Of a stretch of 64,000 nucleotides of DNA, positions 1 through 11,250 are shown in pieces. Every line of letters begins with the position of its first letter. Position 1 is the first letter of the stretch. The DNA is taken from positions 62,001 through 126,000 of the forward strand of contig CANNZV010001585.1 in NCBI GenBank assembly GCA_947561585.1, written 5' to 3'. Under the pieces are notes generated by a model, which saw only the letters and a list, made by a program, of their open reading frames with translations, ran no database searches and was not told where the DNA came from. Made by a program: the position numbers and the translations under genes. This DNA comes from Caprella mutica. Its lineage: Eukaryota; Arthropoda; Malacostraca; Amphipoda; Caprellidae.

Positions 1-1755
1 TTTGTGTCAATCACCTAGAAACTGTTGCTTTGTGTCAATCACCTAGAAACTGTTGCTTTGTGTCAATCACCTAGAAACTGTTGCTTTGTGTCAATCACCT
101 AGAAACTGTTGCTTTGTGTCAATCACCTAGAAACTGTTGCTTTGTGTCAATCACCTAGAAACTGTTGCTTTGTGTCAATCACCTAGAAACTGTTGCTCTG
201 TGTCAATCACCTAGAAACTGTTGCTCTGTCTCAATCACCTAGAAACTGTTGCTCTGTGTCAATCACCTATAAACTGTGGCTTTTTCTCAATCACCTAGAA
301 ACTGTTGCTTCCTGTCAATCACCTAGAAACTGTTGCTCTCTGTCAATCACCTAGAAACTGTTGCTTTGTGTCAATCACCTAGAAACTGTTGCTCTCTGTC
401 AATCACCTAGAAACTGTTGCTTTGTGTCAATCACCTAGAAACTGTTGCTCTTTGTCAATCCATAGAAACTGTTGCTCTGTGTCAATCACCTAGAAACTGT
501 TGCTTTGTGTCAATCACCTAGAAACTGTTGCTCTCTGTCAATCACCAAGATACTGTTGCTCTGAGTCAATCCCTAAAAACTGTTGCTCTGTGTCAATCAC
601 CAAGAAACTGTTGCTTTGTGTCAATCACCAAAAAACTGTTGCTCTGTGTCAATCACCTAGAAATTGTTTCTCTGTGTCAATCACCTACAAACTGTTGCTC
701 TATGTCAATCACCTAGAAACTGTTGCTCTGTGTCAATCACCAAGAAACTGTTGCTTTGTGTCAATCACCTAAAAACTGTTGCTCTGTCCCAATTACCTAG
801 AAATTGTTGCTCTGTGTCAATCACCTAGAAACTGTTGCTCTGTGTCAATCACCTAGAAACTGTTGCTTTGTGTCAATCACCTAAAAACTGTTGCTCTGTC
901 CCAATTACCTAGAAATTGTTGCTCTATGTCAATCACCTAGAAACTGTTGCTCTGTCCCAATTACCTAGAAATTGTTGCTCTGTGTCAATCACCTAGAAAC
1001 TGTTGCTCTGTGTCAATCACCTAGAAACTGTTGCTCTGTCCCAATTACCTAGAAATTGTTGCTCTATGTCAATCACCTAGAAACTGTTCCTCTATGTCAA
1101 TCACCTAGAAACTGTTGCTCTGTGTCAATCACCTAGAAATTGTTGCTCTATGTCAATCACCTAGAAACTGTTCCTCTATGTCAATCACCTAGAAACTGTT
1201 GCTCTGTCCCAATTACCTAGAAATTGTTGCTCTGTGTCAATCACCTAGAAACTGTTGCTCTGTGTCAATCACCTAGAAACTGTTGCTCTGTCCCAATTAC
1301 CTAGAAATTGTTGCTCTATGTCAATCACCTAGAAACTGTTCCTCTATGTCAATCACCTAGAAATTGTTGCTCTATGTCAATCACCTAGAAACTGTTGCTC
1401 TCTGTCAATCACCTAGAAACTGTTGCTCTGTGTCAATCACCTAGAAATTGTTGCTCTATGTCAATCACCTAGAAACTGTTCCTCTATGTCAATCACCTAG
1501 AAACTGTTGCTCTGTCCCAATTACCTAGAAATTGTTGCTCTGTGTCAATCACCTAGAAACTGTTGCTCTGTGTCAATCACCTAGAAACTGTTGCTCTGTC
1601 CCAATTACCTAGAAATTGTTGCTCTATGTCAATCACCTAGAAACTGTTCCTCTATGTCAATCACCTAGAAATTGTTGCTCTATGTCAATCACCTAGAAAC
1701 TGTTGCTCTCTGTCAATCACCTAGAAACTGTTGCTCTATGTCAATCACCAAGAAA
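1..1755. repeat. 28-bp minisatellite array A, upstream of cuticle gene 1
   Basis: Head-to-tail units of about 28 bp with core TGTCAATCACCTAGAAACTG followed by a TTGCTCT-like linker. Units differ by single bases (CTCTG, CTTTG, CTCTC linkers; CCCAATTACC variants). The array is cut by the window edge, so its real length is unknown. It ends in a degenerate unit (TCAATCACCAAGAAAGC) about 115 bp before the TATA box of cuticle gene 1. Short open frames run through the array because 28 is not a multiple of 3 and frames rotate, but they are low-complexity products of the repeat and not credible genes. Confidence 0.97.
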
Positions 1756-1964
1756 GCAAAAGAGTTACAGTCCCATCAATCACAATTCGTTCGTACGTTC
1801 GACCCCGTACCTTTCCACACATATTTCCCAACATATGTTACACGGTGCTCCAAGCTCACCACTGAGTCAGTATATATAGAGTCAGCTGATTGACTCAAGC
1901 ATCTCACTTTCGAGTTACACCTCCTACTGAACACACTTGACTCACACAAGCAACTCACGCTCAG
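1756..1964 (+). promoter_or_regulatory. Core promoter and non-coding exon 1 of cuticle gene 1
   Basis: A TATATATA box lies at 1871-1878, preceded by TGAGTCAG, an AP-1-like site, and by the near-palindrome CGTTCGTACGTTCG around 1787-1800. Transcription probably starts near 1900. A non-coding first exon ends at 1964 in a consensus donor (CAG/GTGAGT). Intron 1 (1965-2640) ends TTTCCTCTAG, four bases before the ATG. The block is almost identical in all four gene copies, which supports function. It also holds CTGATTGACTC just downstream of the TATA box, matching in reverse orientation the TGTCAATCA core of the neighbouring minisatellite. The start site is inferred from TATA spacing. Confidence 0.75.
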
Positions 1965-2644
1965 GTGAGTGAGAAAAGAGTAGAAAAATACGATAGGGAT
2001 GAATTATATAGGAAATTACATTAGAAAAAAAACATTGTAAGAAAGTTCTCAGTTAAATTTCACTAATTTGATCATTTAAGAAATAAATTAAGTCATATTT
2101 TAATATTATCCTTGATACATGCATGTATCACAGGAATATATTAAAGTAACGATTTGAATATTGCATATATTGTCGAAAATATAGAACCATTCGTCCTATG
2201 TATTGTTCAATGTATAGAAAAGTGCATCGTCACAATAAAGCAAGATTGAAAATTATAAAGAATAGAATCTAGGGTAGCTTTACCACTTCTAAATTTTTAA
2301 CAATTTTAAAATCTAGGTAGGTATTAGAAAACAGAATATATTCTAACCCATCATTTTCAATTTCTATTACTAAATTTAGTACACTAATTTTCTCTGAAAG
2401 AACTTAAGAAAAGGTGATAGTGATATTCCAACCTCTCCTATTTAAGAGGTTCATCATCATAAATTACATTTAAATTATCATGAAAATACCTAGAAAATTA
2501 TTTTTTAACATTTGCCCATCAGCTCTTGAAATCAAAGAGTAAAAAGTAATCAAAACTATCTCCTAATTTTCTGCGAGATTTAAAGTGAGCTATAGAAAAT
2601 TATGTCAATTTATTAAATAAATTTATCTTGTTTCCTCTAGAAAA

Positions 2645-3888
2645 ATGGTCCGTATTTCCTGTATTGCTGTTCTAGTAGCCATTTTGGGCTTAGCTTGTTC
2701 TACCCCAACAGATCATCATCACAAGGGAAGTTACAAAGCCGTAAGTACAGTATTGCGCTCTCTATTATATTACTATATTCAATACCTATCCTAGCATTAA
2801 AAATCAAAGTATCAAAATTCAATTAGGTAGCCATAACTTGAAAGTAACAAATTTAGCACACTCGAACACGTGCCTAAACCACACTGGTTAGCATTCTTGA
2901 TTACCTATTAATCATATTATAATGTAGCTTCGTATAATGTAACTGCACTTTATATACAAAATTTAGTAAATTTTAATGCTATTTAAATTCAATTTATTCG
3001 AATGTTAACAATTAGTTTTTATTCCATTTCAGTAAAATAAATTCGAAAACCTGTAATAATTATTCAGAGATGATCAATTTTCCAATATTTAATTGAACGG
3101 AAAATATTATATACCTTGAACCTATGTAAATGGCAGTTGAAAGAAGTTGGCTCTTTTTTAATCACAATTGCTCTTTCTTAATCACAATTGCTCTTTCTTA
3201 AACATAATCTGCTCTCTCTTAATCCAAATGTGCTCTTTCTTAATCAAAATGTGCTCGTTCTTAATCCGAATGTGCTCTTTCTTAATCAAAATGTGTTCTT
3301 TTTCCACAGGCACCCAAGCCCTACTCTTTCTCCTATGGAGTGGAAGACAAACACTACGGCCCCAACTTCATGCAAAACGAAAAGAGTGACGGCAAGAATG
3401 TCAAAGGATCTTACTCGGTACAACTTCCTGACGGCAGAATTCAGACCGTGAGTAGAGTAGTCACAAAACAAAAATTAGTATTCACACAGTGTAGATCATA
3501 ACAATATTTCTACAGAAGAGAAAATTTAGTATCGATGTCTGTTGAAAAAGTTTCAGGCTAATATGAATTCATTTTAATCTGGTTTATTACAATATCAATG
3601 ATCTGCTATACAATTTAATGATCAGTAACTCTTTCAGTTTGATTTCAAAAATTACTTCAATTAGTAAACTCATTAAATAACTTCAGAAATGAAATCTTCC
3701 CGAAGTAAAGCCCATCTTTACCTCTCTAATTCTTCTCCAATCACCAGGTAAAATATACCGCCGATCACCACAACGGTTTCTTTGCCGACATCTCTTACAA
3801 GGGCAAGGCCCAGTACCCCGGCAAATCCGCACACCCTCCCTTCGTTGTGAAGCCTTCCCACCACCACAACGATGGCGGATACCACTAA
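2645..3888 (+). CDS. Cuticular protein, Rebers-Riddiford chitin-binding type, copy 1
   Basis: Coding exons 2645-2740, 3310-3447 and 3748-3888 join in phase 0 to give 124 aa (32+46+46). Residues 1-18 form a signal peptide (MVRISCIAVLVAILGLAC), so the protein should be secreted by epidermis into the exoskeleton. The rest is mostly one R&R chitin-binding domain (family PF00379) starting YSFSYGVEDKHYG and continuing VKGSYSVQLPDGRIQ, then VKYTADHHNGFFADISYKG; this resembles RR-2 and crustacean cuticle proteins. Short His-rich stretches flank it (DHHHKG; SHHHNDGGYH). The start codon sits in AAAAATGG, four bases after a splice acceptor. Introns are GT-AG throughout. AATAAA follows at 4081. Copy 1 has the ILGLA leader variant and the YTADHH variant of the last exon. 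Family assignment is firm; the exact cuticle type is not. Confidence 0.92.
3149..3309 (+). repeat. Intronic minisatellite ending in the splice acceptor, gene 1
   Basis: About seven units of 20-21 bp (GCTCTTTCTTAATCACAATG type) fill the 3' end of intron 2. The last unit changes directly into the acceptor TTCTTTTTCCACAG. The pyrimidine-rich half of each unit serves as, or multiplies, the polypyrimidine tract. Unit number differs between the four gene copies (this one is longest). Units share GCTCT then AATCAC with the 28-bp spacer minisatellite. Confidence 0.85.
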
Positions 3889-4080
3889 ACGAAACTAATA
3901 AGGAATTTCACTAAAGAATTACAGATTCACTGCTCTCGACTTTATTACTTGTATATACGACGTTTGGTTTACTCTCCATCTACTCATTCTCACTATTTCT
4001 CATTGTTGACATCTAGCCTGTTCTAGTGGACTTTTTTTCAGTTATTGTTTTCTTTTATATCAAAATGTGACCTGTCTCTA

Positions 4081-4086
4081 AATAAA
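4081..4086 (+). terminator. Polyadenylation signal of cuticle gene 1
   Basis: AATAAA lies 193 bp after the stop codon within a 3' flank conserved in all four copies. The flank from 3889 to 4652 contains no other gene; it is AT-rich and stays alignable between copies up to the start of the next minisatellite array. Confidence 0.7.
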
Positions 4087-4652
4087 AACATTATGAAAAC
4101 TTCCTATCAATATCATAATAACTTTATATAGGAAATTAGAAGCTAGCAAATGAAGTCTAACAACATTAAATTGCATTGATACAAGAAATGAGAAGATGAA
4201 GATAGAAGGAACCTGAATCTGAACAATATTTGGATAAATTTTGAATCCTTAAAAAAAAAATTTAATTTATTGCATAAAGTTCACTATGTAAACTAAGTGA
4301 ACAAAATTATAATCTCTCCCTAAACTAAAAAAAAGTTTATCAAGTAATATCTATGAAAATTTGAAATTCTCAGAGTTAATGCGATTATTCAGATGGAGTA
4401 TTTCTTATTTAGGATTTTTATTTAACTTTCCGCCTTCACCATCACCCCTAAAAAATCCACAATTGGTAGCTTACTTTCAAAAGGCATCAACTCACACAAC
4501 TTTCGAGCTAGAAACATGGGACTGGTTTCATCTTGTTTAGAATTTAGTTATCTATAAAGTTACAGAGCTGTTTTTCCATATTCTTCTTATAAAGTTGTAA
4601 AAGAGATTTTCTAATATTTTTTCAGAAGCATATATTTTTTCATATATCTCAT

Positions 4653-7600
4653 TAAAAACTGTTTTCTGTGTCAATCACCTAGAAACTGTTATGTCAATCA
4701 CCTAGAAACTGATATGTCAATCACCTAGAAACTGTTGATCTTTGTCAATCACCTAGAAACTGTTATGTCAATCACCTAGAAACTGATATGTCAATCACCT
4801 AGAAACTGTTGATCTTTGTCAATCACCTAGAAACTGTTGATCTGTGTCAATCACCTAGAAACTGTTGATCTGTGTCAATCACCTAGAAACTGTTGATCTG
4901 TGTCAATCACCTAGAATTTGTTGCTCTGTGTCAATCACCTAGAAACTGTTGCTTTGTGTCAATCACCTAGAAACTGTTGCTCTGTGTCAATCACCTAGGA
5001 ACTTTTACTCCATGTCAATCACCTAGAAACTGTTGCTCTGTGTCAATCACCTAGAAACTGTTATGTCAATCATCTAGAAACTGTTGCTCTGTGTCGATCA
5101 CAAAAAAACTGTTATGTCAATCACCTAGAATTTGTTATGTCAATCACCTAAAAATTGTTATGTCAATCACCTAGAAACTATTATGTCAATCATCCAGAAA
5201 CTGTAATGTCAATCACCTAGAAACTGTTGCTCTACATGAATTACCTAGAAACTGTTGCTCTGTCTCAATTACCTAGAAAATGTTGCTTTAAATCAATCAC
5301 CTAGAAACTGTTGCTCTACGTAAATCACCCAGAAACGGTTGCTCTGTGTCAATCACCTAGAAACTGTTGCTCTGTGGCATTCACCTAAAAACGATTGCTC
5401 TATGTCAATCAACTAGAAACTGTAGCTCAGTGTCAATCACCTAGAAACTGTTGCTCTGTGTCAGTCACCCAGAAACTGTTGCTCTGTGTCAATCACCTAG
5501 AAACTATTGCTCTGTGTCAATCACCTAGAAACTGTAGCTCTATGTCAATCACCTAGAAACTGTTGCTCTGTGTCAATCACCTAAAAACTGTTGCTTTGTG
5601 TCAATCACCTAGAAACTTTTGCTCCATGTCAATCACCTAGAAACTGTTGCTCTGTGTCAATCACCAAGAAAATGTTACTCCCTGTCAATCACCTAGAAAC
5701 TGTTGTTTTGTTTCAATCACCTAGAAACTGTTGCTCTGTGTCAATCACCTAGAAACTTTTGCTCCATGTCAATCACCTAGAAACTGTTGCTCTGTGTGAA
5801 TCACCAAGAAAATTTTACTCTGTGTCAATCACCTAGAAATGGTTGCTCTGTGTCAATCACCTAGAAACTGTTGCTCTGTCTCAATCACCAAGAAACTGTT
5901 CTTTTATGCCAATCACCTAGAAACTGTCGCTCCATGTCAATCACCTAGAAACTGTTGCTCTGTGTCTATCACCTAAAAACTGTTGCTCTGTCCCAATTAC
6001 CTAGAAACTGTTGCTCTGTGTCAATCACCTAGAAACTGTTCCTCTATGCCAATCACCTAGAAACTGTTGCTCTATGTCAATCACCTAGAAACTGTTGCTC
6101 TGTCTCAATTACCTAGAAAATGTTGCTTTAAGTCAATCACCTAGAAACTGTTGCTCTACGTAAATCACCCAGAAACGGTTGCTCTGTGTCAATCACCTAG
6201 AAACTGTAGCTCAGTGTCAATCACCTAGAAACTGTTGCTCTGTGTCAGTCACCCAGAAACTGTTGCTCTGTGTCAATCACCTAAAAACTATTGCTCTGTG
6301 TCAATCACCTAGAAACTGTAGCTCTATGTCAATCACCTAGAAACTGTTGCTCTGTGTCAATCACCTTAAAACTGTTGCTTTGTGTCAATCACCTAGAAAC
6401 TTTTGCTCCATGTCAATCACCTAGAAACTGTTGCTCTGTGTCAATCACCAAGAAAATGTTACTCCCTGTCAATCACCTAGAAACTGTTGCTCTGTTTCAA
6501 TCACCTAGAAACTGTTGCTCTGTGTCAATCACCTAGAAACTTTTGCTCCATGTCAATCACCTAGAAACTGTTGCTCTGTGTGAATCACCAAGAAAATTTT
6601 ACTCTGTGTCAATCACCTAGAAACTATTGCTCTGTGTCAATCACCTAGAAACTGTAGCTCTATGTCAATCACCTAGAAACTGTTGCTCTGTGTCAATCAC
6701 CTAAAAACTGTTGCTTTGTGTCAATCACCTAGAAACTTTTGCTCCATGTCAATCACCTAGAAACTGTTGCTCTGTGTCTATCACCTAAAAACTGTTGCTC
6801 TGTCCCAATTACCTAGAAACTGTTGCTCTGTGTCAATCACCTAGGAACTGTTCCTCTATGCCAATCACCTAGAAACTGTTGCTCTATGTCAATCACCTAG
6901 AAACTGTTGCTCTGTCTCAATTACATAGAAAATGTTGCTTTAAGTCAATCACCTAGAAACTGTTGCTCTACGTAAATCACCCAGAAACGGTTGCTCTGTG
7001 TCAATCACCAAGAAAATGTTACTCCCTGTCAATCACCTAGAAACTGTTGCTTTGTTTCAATCACCTAGAAACTGTTGCTCTGTGTCAATCACCAAGAAAA
7101 TGTTACTCCCTGTCAATCACCTAGAAACTGTTGCTCTGTTTCAATCACCTAGAAACTGTTGCTCTGTGTCAATCACCTAGAAACTTTTGCTCCGTGTCAA
7201 TCACCTAGAAACTGTTGCTCTGTGTGAATCACCAAGAAAATTTTACTCTGTGTCAATCACCTAGAAATGGTTGCTCTGAGTCAATCACCTAGAAACTGTT
7301 GCTCTGTCTCAATCACCAAGAAACTGTTCTTTTATGCCAATCACCTAGAAACTGTCGCTCCATGTCAATCACCTAGAAACTGTTGCTCTGTGTCTATCAC
7401 CTAAAAACTGTTGCTCTGTCCCAATTACCTAGAAACTGTTGCTCTGTGTCAATCACCTAGAAACTGTTCCTCTATGCCAATCACCTAGAAACTGTTGCTC
7501 TATGTCAATCACCTAGAAACTGTTGCTTGTGTCAATCTCTTGGAAACTGTTGCTCTGTGTCAATCACCTAGAAACTTTTGTTCTATGCCAATCACCTAGA

Positions 7601-8372
7601 AACTGTTGCTCCGTGTCAATCACCTATAAACTGTTGCTCTGTCTCAATCACCTAGAAACTGTTGCTCTCTGTCAATCACCTGGAAACTGTTGCTCTATGT
7701 CAATCACCTAGAAACTGTTGCTCTCTGTCAATCACATAAAAATTGTTGCTCTCTGTCAATCACATAGAAACTGTTGCTCTGTCAATCACCTAGAAACTGT
7801 TGCCCTGTGTCAATTACCTAGAAACTGTTGCTCTATGTCAATCACCTAGAAACTGTGGCTCTGTGTCAATCACCAAGAAACTGTTGCTCTCTGTCAATCA
7901 CCTAGAAACTGTTGCTCTGTCTCAATCACCTAGAAACTGTTGCTCTGTGTCAATCACCTAGAAACTGTTGCTCTGTGTCAATCACCTAGAAACTGTTGCT
8001 CTGTGTCAATCACCTAGAAACTGTTGCTCTGTCAATCACCTAGAAACTGTTGCTCTGTGTCAATTACCTAGAAACTGTTGCTCTATGTCAATCACCTAGA
8101 AACTGTTGCTCTGTCTCAATCACCTAGGAACTGTTGCTCTCTATCAATCACCTAGGAACTGTTGCTCTCTGTCAATCACCTAAAAACTCTTGCTCTCTGT
8201 CAATCACCTAGAAACTGTTGCTCTGTGTCAATCACCTAGAAACTGTTGTTCTCTGTCAATCCCCTAGAAACTGTTGCTCACTGTCAATCACCTAGAAACT
8301 ATTGCTCTGTGTCAATCACCTAGAAACTGTTGCTCTGTCTCAATCATCTAGAAACTGTTGTGTCAATCACCA
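4653..8372. repeat. 28-bp minisatellite array B between cuticle genes 1 and 2
   Basis: Same repeat family as array A, about 3.7 kb. The first 550 bp (about 4660-5220) mix full units with shortened units of about 23 bp that lack the TGCTCT linker (ATGTCAATCACCTAGAAACT). The rest shows higher-order structure: the marker CTACGTAAATCACCCAG recurs at 5316, 6156 and 6968, that is 840 bp (30 units) and 812 bp (29 units) apart. The array ends with TGTCAATCACCAAGAG about 125 bp before the TATA box of gene 2. Confidence 0.97.
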
Positions 8373-8590
8373 AGAGAGCACAAGAGTTACTGTCCAAACA
8401 AACGCAATTTGTTCGTACGTTTGACGTACCCCGTACCTTTCCACACATATTTCCCAACATATGTTACACGGTGCTCCAAGCTCACCACTGAGTCAGTATA
8501 TATAGAGTCAGCTGATTGACTCAAGCATCTCACTTTCGAGTTACACCTCCTACTGAACACACTTGACTCACACAAGCAACTCACGCTCAG
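8373..8590 (+). promoter_or_regulatory. Core promoter and non-coding exon 1 of cuticle gene 2
   Basis: TATATATA at 8497-8504 and donor CAG/GTGAGT after 8590. Intron 1 runs 8591-9270. Compared with the other copies the upstream block has a small insertion after CGTACGTTTGA (an extra GACGTACC-like step) and a C-to-T change that weakens the CGTTCGTACGTTCG palindrome. Otherwise it is nearly identical to the other three promoters. Confidence 0.75.
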
Positions 8591-9274
8591 GTGAGTGAGA
8601 AAAGAGTAGAAAAACACGATTGGAAGGAAGTGCATAGGAAATTACATTATAAAAAATAAAAACATTGTAAGAAAGTTCTCAGTTAAATTTCACTAATTTG
8701 ATCATTTAAGAAATAAATTAAGTCATATTTTAATATTATCCTTGATACATGCATGTATCACAGGAATATATTAAAGTAACGATTTGAATATTACATATAT
8801 TATCGAAAATATAGAACCATTCGTCCTATGTATTGTTCAATGTATAGAAAAGTGCATCGTCACAATAAAGCAAGATTGAGAGTTTTAAAGAATAGAAACT
8901 AGGGTAGCTTTACGACTTCTAAATTTTTAACAATTTTAAAATCTAGGTAGGTATTAGAAATCAGAATATATTCTAACCCATCATTTTCAATTACTATTAC
9001 TAAATTTAGTACACTATTTTCTCTGAAAGAACTTAAGAAAAGGTGATAATGATATTCCAACCTCTCCTATTTAAGAGGTTCATCATCATAAATTACATAT
9101 AACTTATCATGAAAATACCTAGAAAATTATTTTTTAATTATTTGCCCATCAGCTCTTGAAATCAAAGAGTAAACAGTAATCAAGACTATCTCCTAATTTT
9201 TTGCAAGATTTAAAGTGAGCTATAGAAAATTATGTCAATTTATTAAATTAATTTATCTTGTTTCCTCTAGAAAA

Positions 9275-10452
9275 ATGGTCCGTATTTCCTGCATTGCTGT
9301 TCTAGTAGCCATTTTTGGCGTAGCTTGTTCTACCCCAACAGATCATCATCACAAGGGAAGTTACAAAGCCGTAAGTACAGTATTGCGCTCTCTATTACAT
9401 TACTATATTCAATACCTATCCTAGCATTAAAAATCAAAGTATCAAAATTCAACTAGGTAGCCATAACTTGAAAGAAACAAATTTAGCACACTCGAACACG
9501 TGCTTAAGGCACACTGGTTAGCATTTTTGATTACCTATTAATCATATTATAATGTAGCTTCGTATAATGTAACTGCACTTTATATACAAAACTTAATAAA
9601 TTTTAATGCTATTCAAATTCAATTTATTCGAATGTTAACAATTAGTTTTTATTCCATTTCAGTAAAATAAATTCGAAAACCTGTAATAATTATTCAGTGA
9701 TGATCAATTTTCCAATATTTAATTGAACGGAAAATATTATATACCTTGAACCTAAATGGCAGTTGAAAGAAGTTGGCTCTTTTTTAATCACAATTGTTCT
9801 TTCTTAATCACAATGTGCTCTTTCTTAATCACAATGTGCTCTTTCTTAATCACAATGTGTTCTCTTTCCACAGGCACCCAAGCCCTACTCTTTCTCCTAT
9901 GGAGTGGAAGACAAACACTACGGCCCCAACTTCATGCAAAACGAAAAGAGTGACGGCAAGAACGTCAAAGGATCTTACTCGGTACAACTTCCTGACGGCA
10001 GAATTCAGACCGTGAGTAGAGTAGTCACAAAACAAAAATTAGTATTCACACAGTGTAGATCATAACAATATTTCTACACAAGAGAAAATATAGTATCGAT
10101 GTCTGTTGAAAAAGTTTCAGGCTAATATGAATTCATTCTAATCTGGTTTATTACAATATCAATGATCTGCTATACCATTTAATGATCAGTAACTCTTTCA
10201 GTTTGATTTAAAAAAATACTTAAATTAGTAAACTCATTAAATAACTTCAAAAATGAAATCTTCCCGAAGTAAAGCCCATCTTTACCACTCTAATCTCTTT
10301 CCAATCACCAGGTAAAATACTCAGCTGATCACCACAACGGTTTCTTTGCCGACATCTCGTACAAGGGCAAGGCCCAGTACCCCGGCAAATCCGCACACCC
10401 TCCCTTCGTGGTGAAGCCTTCCCACCACCACAACGATGGCGGATACCACTAA
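9275..10452 (+). CDS. Cuticular protein, Rebers-Riddiford chitin-binding type, copy 2
   Basis: Coding exons 9275-9370, 9874-10011 and 10312-10452, phase 0 at both joins, 124 aa. Layout is the same as in copy 1: signal peptide (MVRISCIAVLVAIFGVAC), a short His-rich linker, the R&R chitin-binding domain, then a His/Gly tail ending GGYH. Copy 2 carries the IFGVA leader variant and YSADHH in exon 3. All splice sites are consensus GT-AG and no stop or frameshift is present, so it looks functional. It lies between arrays B and C and has its own promoter, so it is an independent transcription unit, not part of an operon. Confidence 0.92.
9775..9873 (+). repeat. Intronic minisatellite at the splice acceptor, gene 2
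   Basis: Four to five 20-bp units (CTTTCTTAATCACAATGTG) next to the acceptor TCTCTTTCCACAG. Shorter than in gene 1 and more homogeneous, which suggests recent local homogenisation. Confidence 0.82.
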
Positions 10453-10644
10453 ACGAAACTAATAAGGAATTTCACTAAAGAATCACAGATTCACTGCTCT
10501 CGACTTTATTACTTGTATATACGACGTTTGGTTTACTCTCCATCTACTCATTCTCACTATTTCTCATTGTTGACATCTAGCCTGTTCTAGCGGACTTTTT
10601 TTCAGTTATTGTTTACTTTTATATCACAGTGTGACCTGTCTCTC

Positions 10645-10650
10645 AATAAA
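10645..10650 (+). terminator. Polyadenylation signal of cuticle gene 2
   Basis: AATAAA 193 bp after the stop codon, at the position homologous to gene 1. The flank 10453-11250 holds no further gene; it is AT-rich, aligns with the other copies and has a small extra duplication of TCATATATCTCATTA just before the array. Confidence 0.7.
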
Positions 10651-11250
10651 AACTTTATGAAAACTTCCTATCAATATCATTATAACTTTTTATAGGAAAT
10701 AAGAAGCTAGAAAATGAAGTCTAACAACATTAAATTGCATTGATACAAGAAATATGAAGATAAATATAGAAGGAACCTGAATCTTAACAATAATTGGATA
10801 AATTTTGAATCCCTAAAAAAAACAATTTAGTTCATTGCATAAAATTGACTATTGCACCAATGTAAACTAAGTAAACAAAAAAATAATCTCTCCCTAAACT
10901 AAAAAAATTTTTATCAAGTAAAATCTATGGAAATTGGAAATTCTCAGGGTTAATGCGACTATTCAGATGGAGTATTTCTTATTTAGGATTTTTATTTAAC
11001 TTTCCGCCTTCACCATCACCCCTAAAAAATCCACAATTGGTAGCTTACTTTCAAAAGGCATCAACTCACACAACTTTCGAGCTAGAAACATGGGACTGGT
11101 TTCATCTTGTTTAGAATTTAGTTGTCTATAAAGTTACAGAGCTGTTTTTCCATATTCTTCTTATAAAATTGTAAAAGAGTTTTTTCTAATATTTTTTCAA
11201 AAGCATATTTTTTTTCATATATCTCATTATTAAATTTTCATATATCTCAT

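Noticed and set aside
3286..3471. Minus-strand frames opposite cuticle exon 2 (also in the other copies)
   Set aside because: Antisense shadows of a conserved coding exon.
500..7711. Open frames of 60-90 aa in the arrays (LLCVNHLETVALCQSPRNC-type)
   Set aside because: They arise because the repeat lacks stops in rotating frames; no start context, splice sites or non-repetitive sequence.
9215..9424. Longer N-terminus for the cuticle proteins (MSYRKLCQFIKLIYLV...)
   Set aside because: It reads through intron 1 and its acceptor CCTCTAG, and past the donor of the first coding exon. The MVRISC start gives a proper signal peptide.
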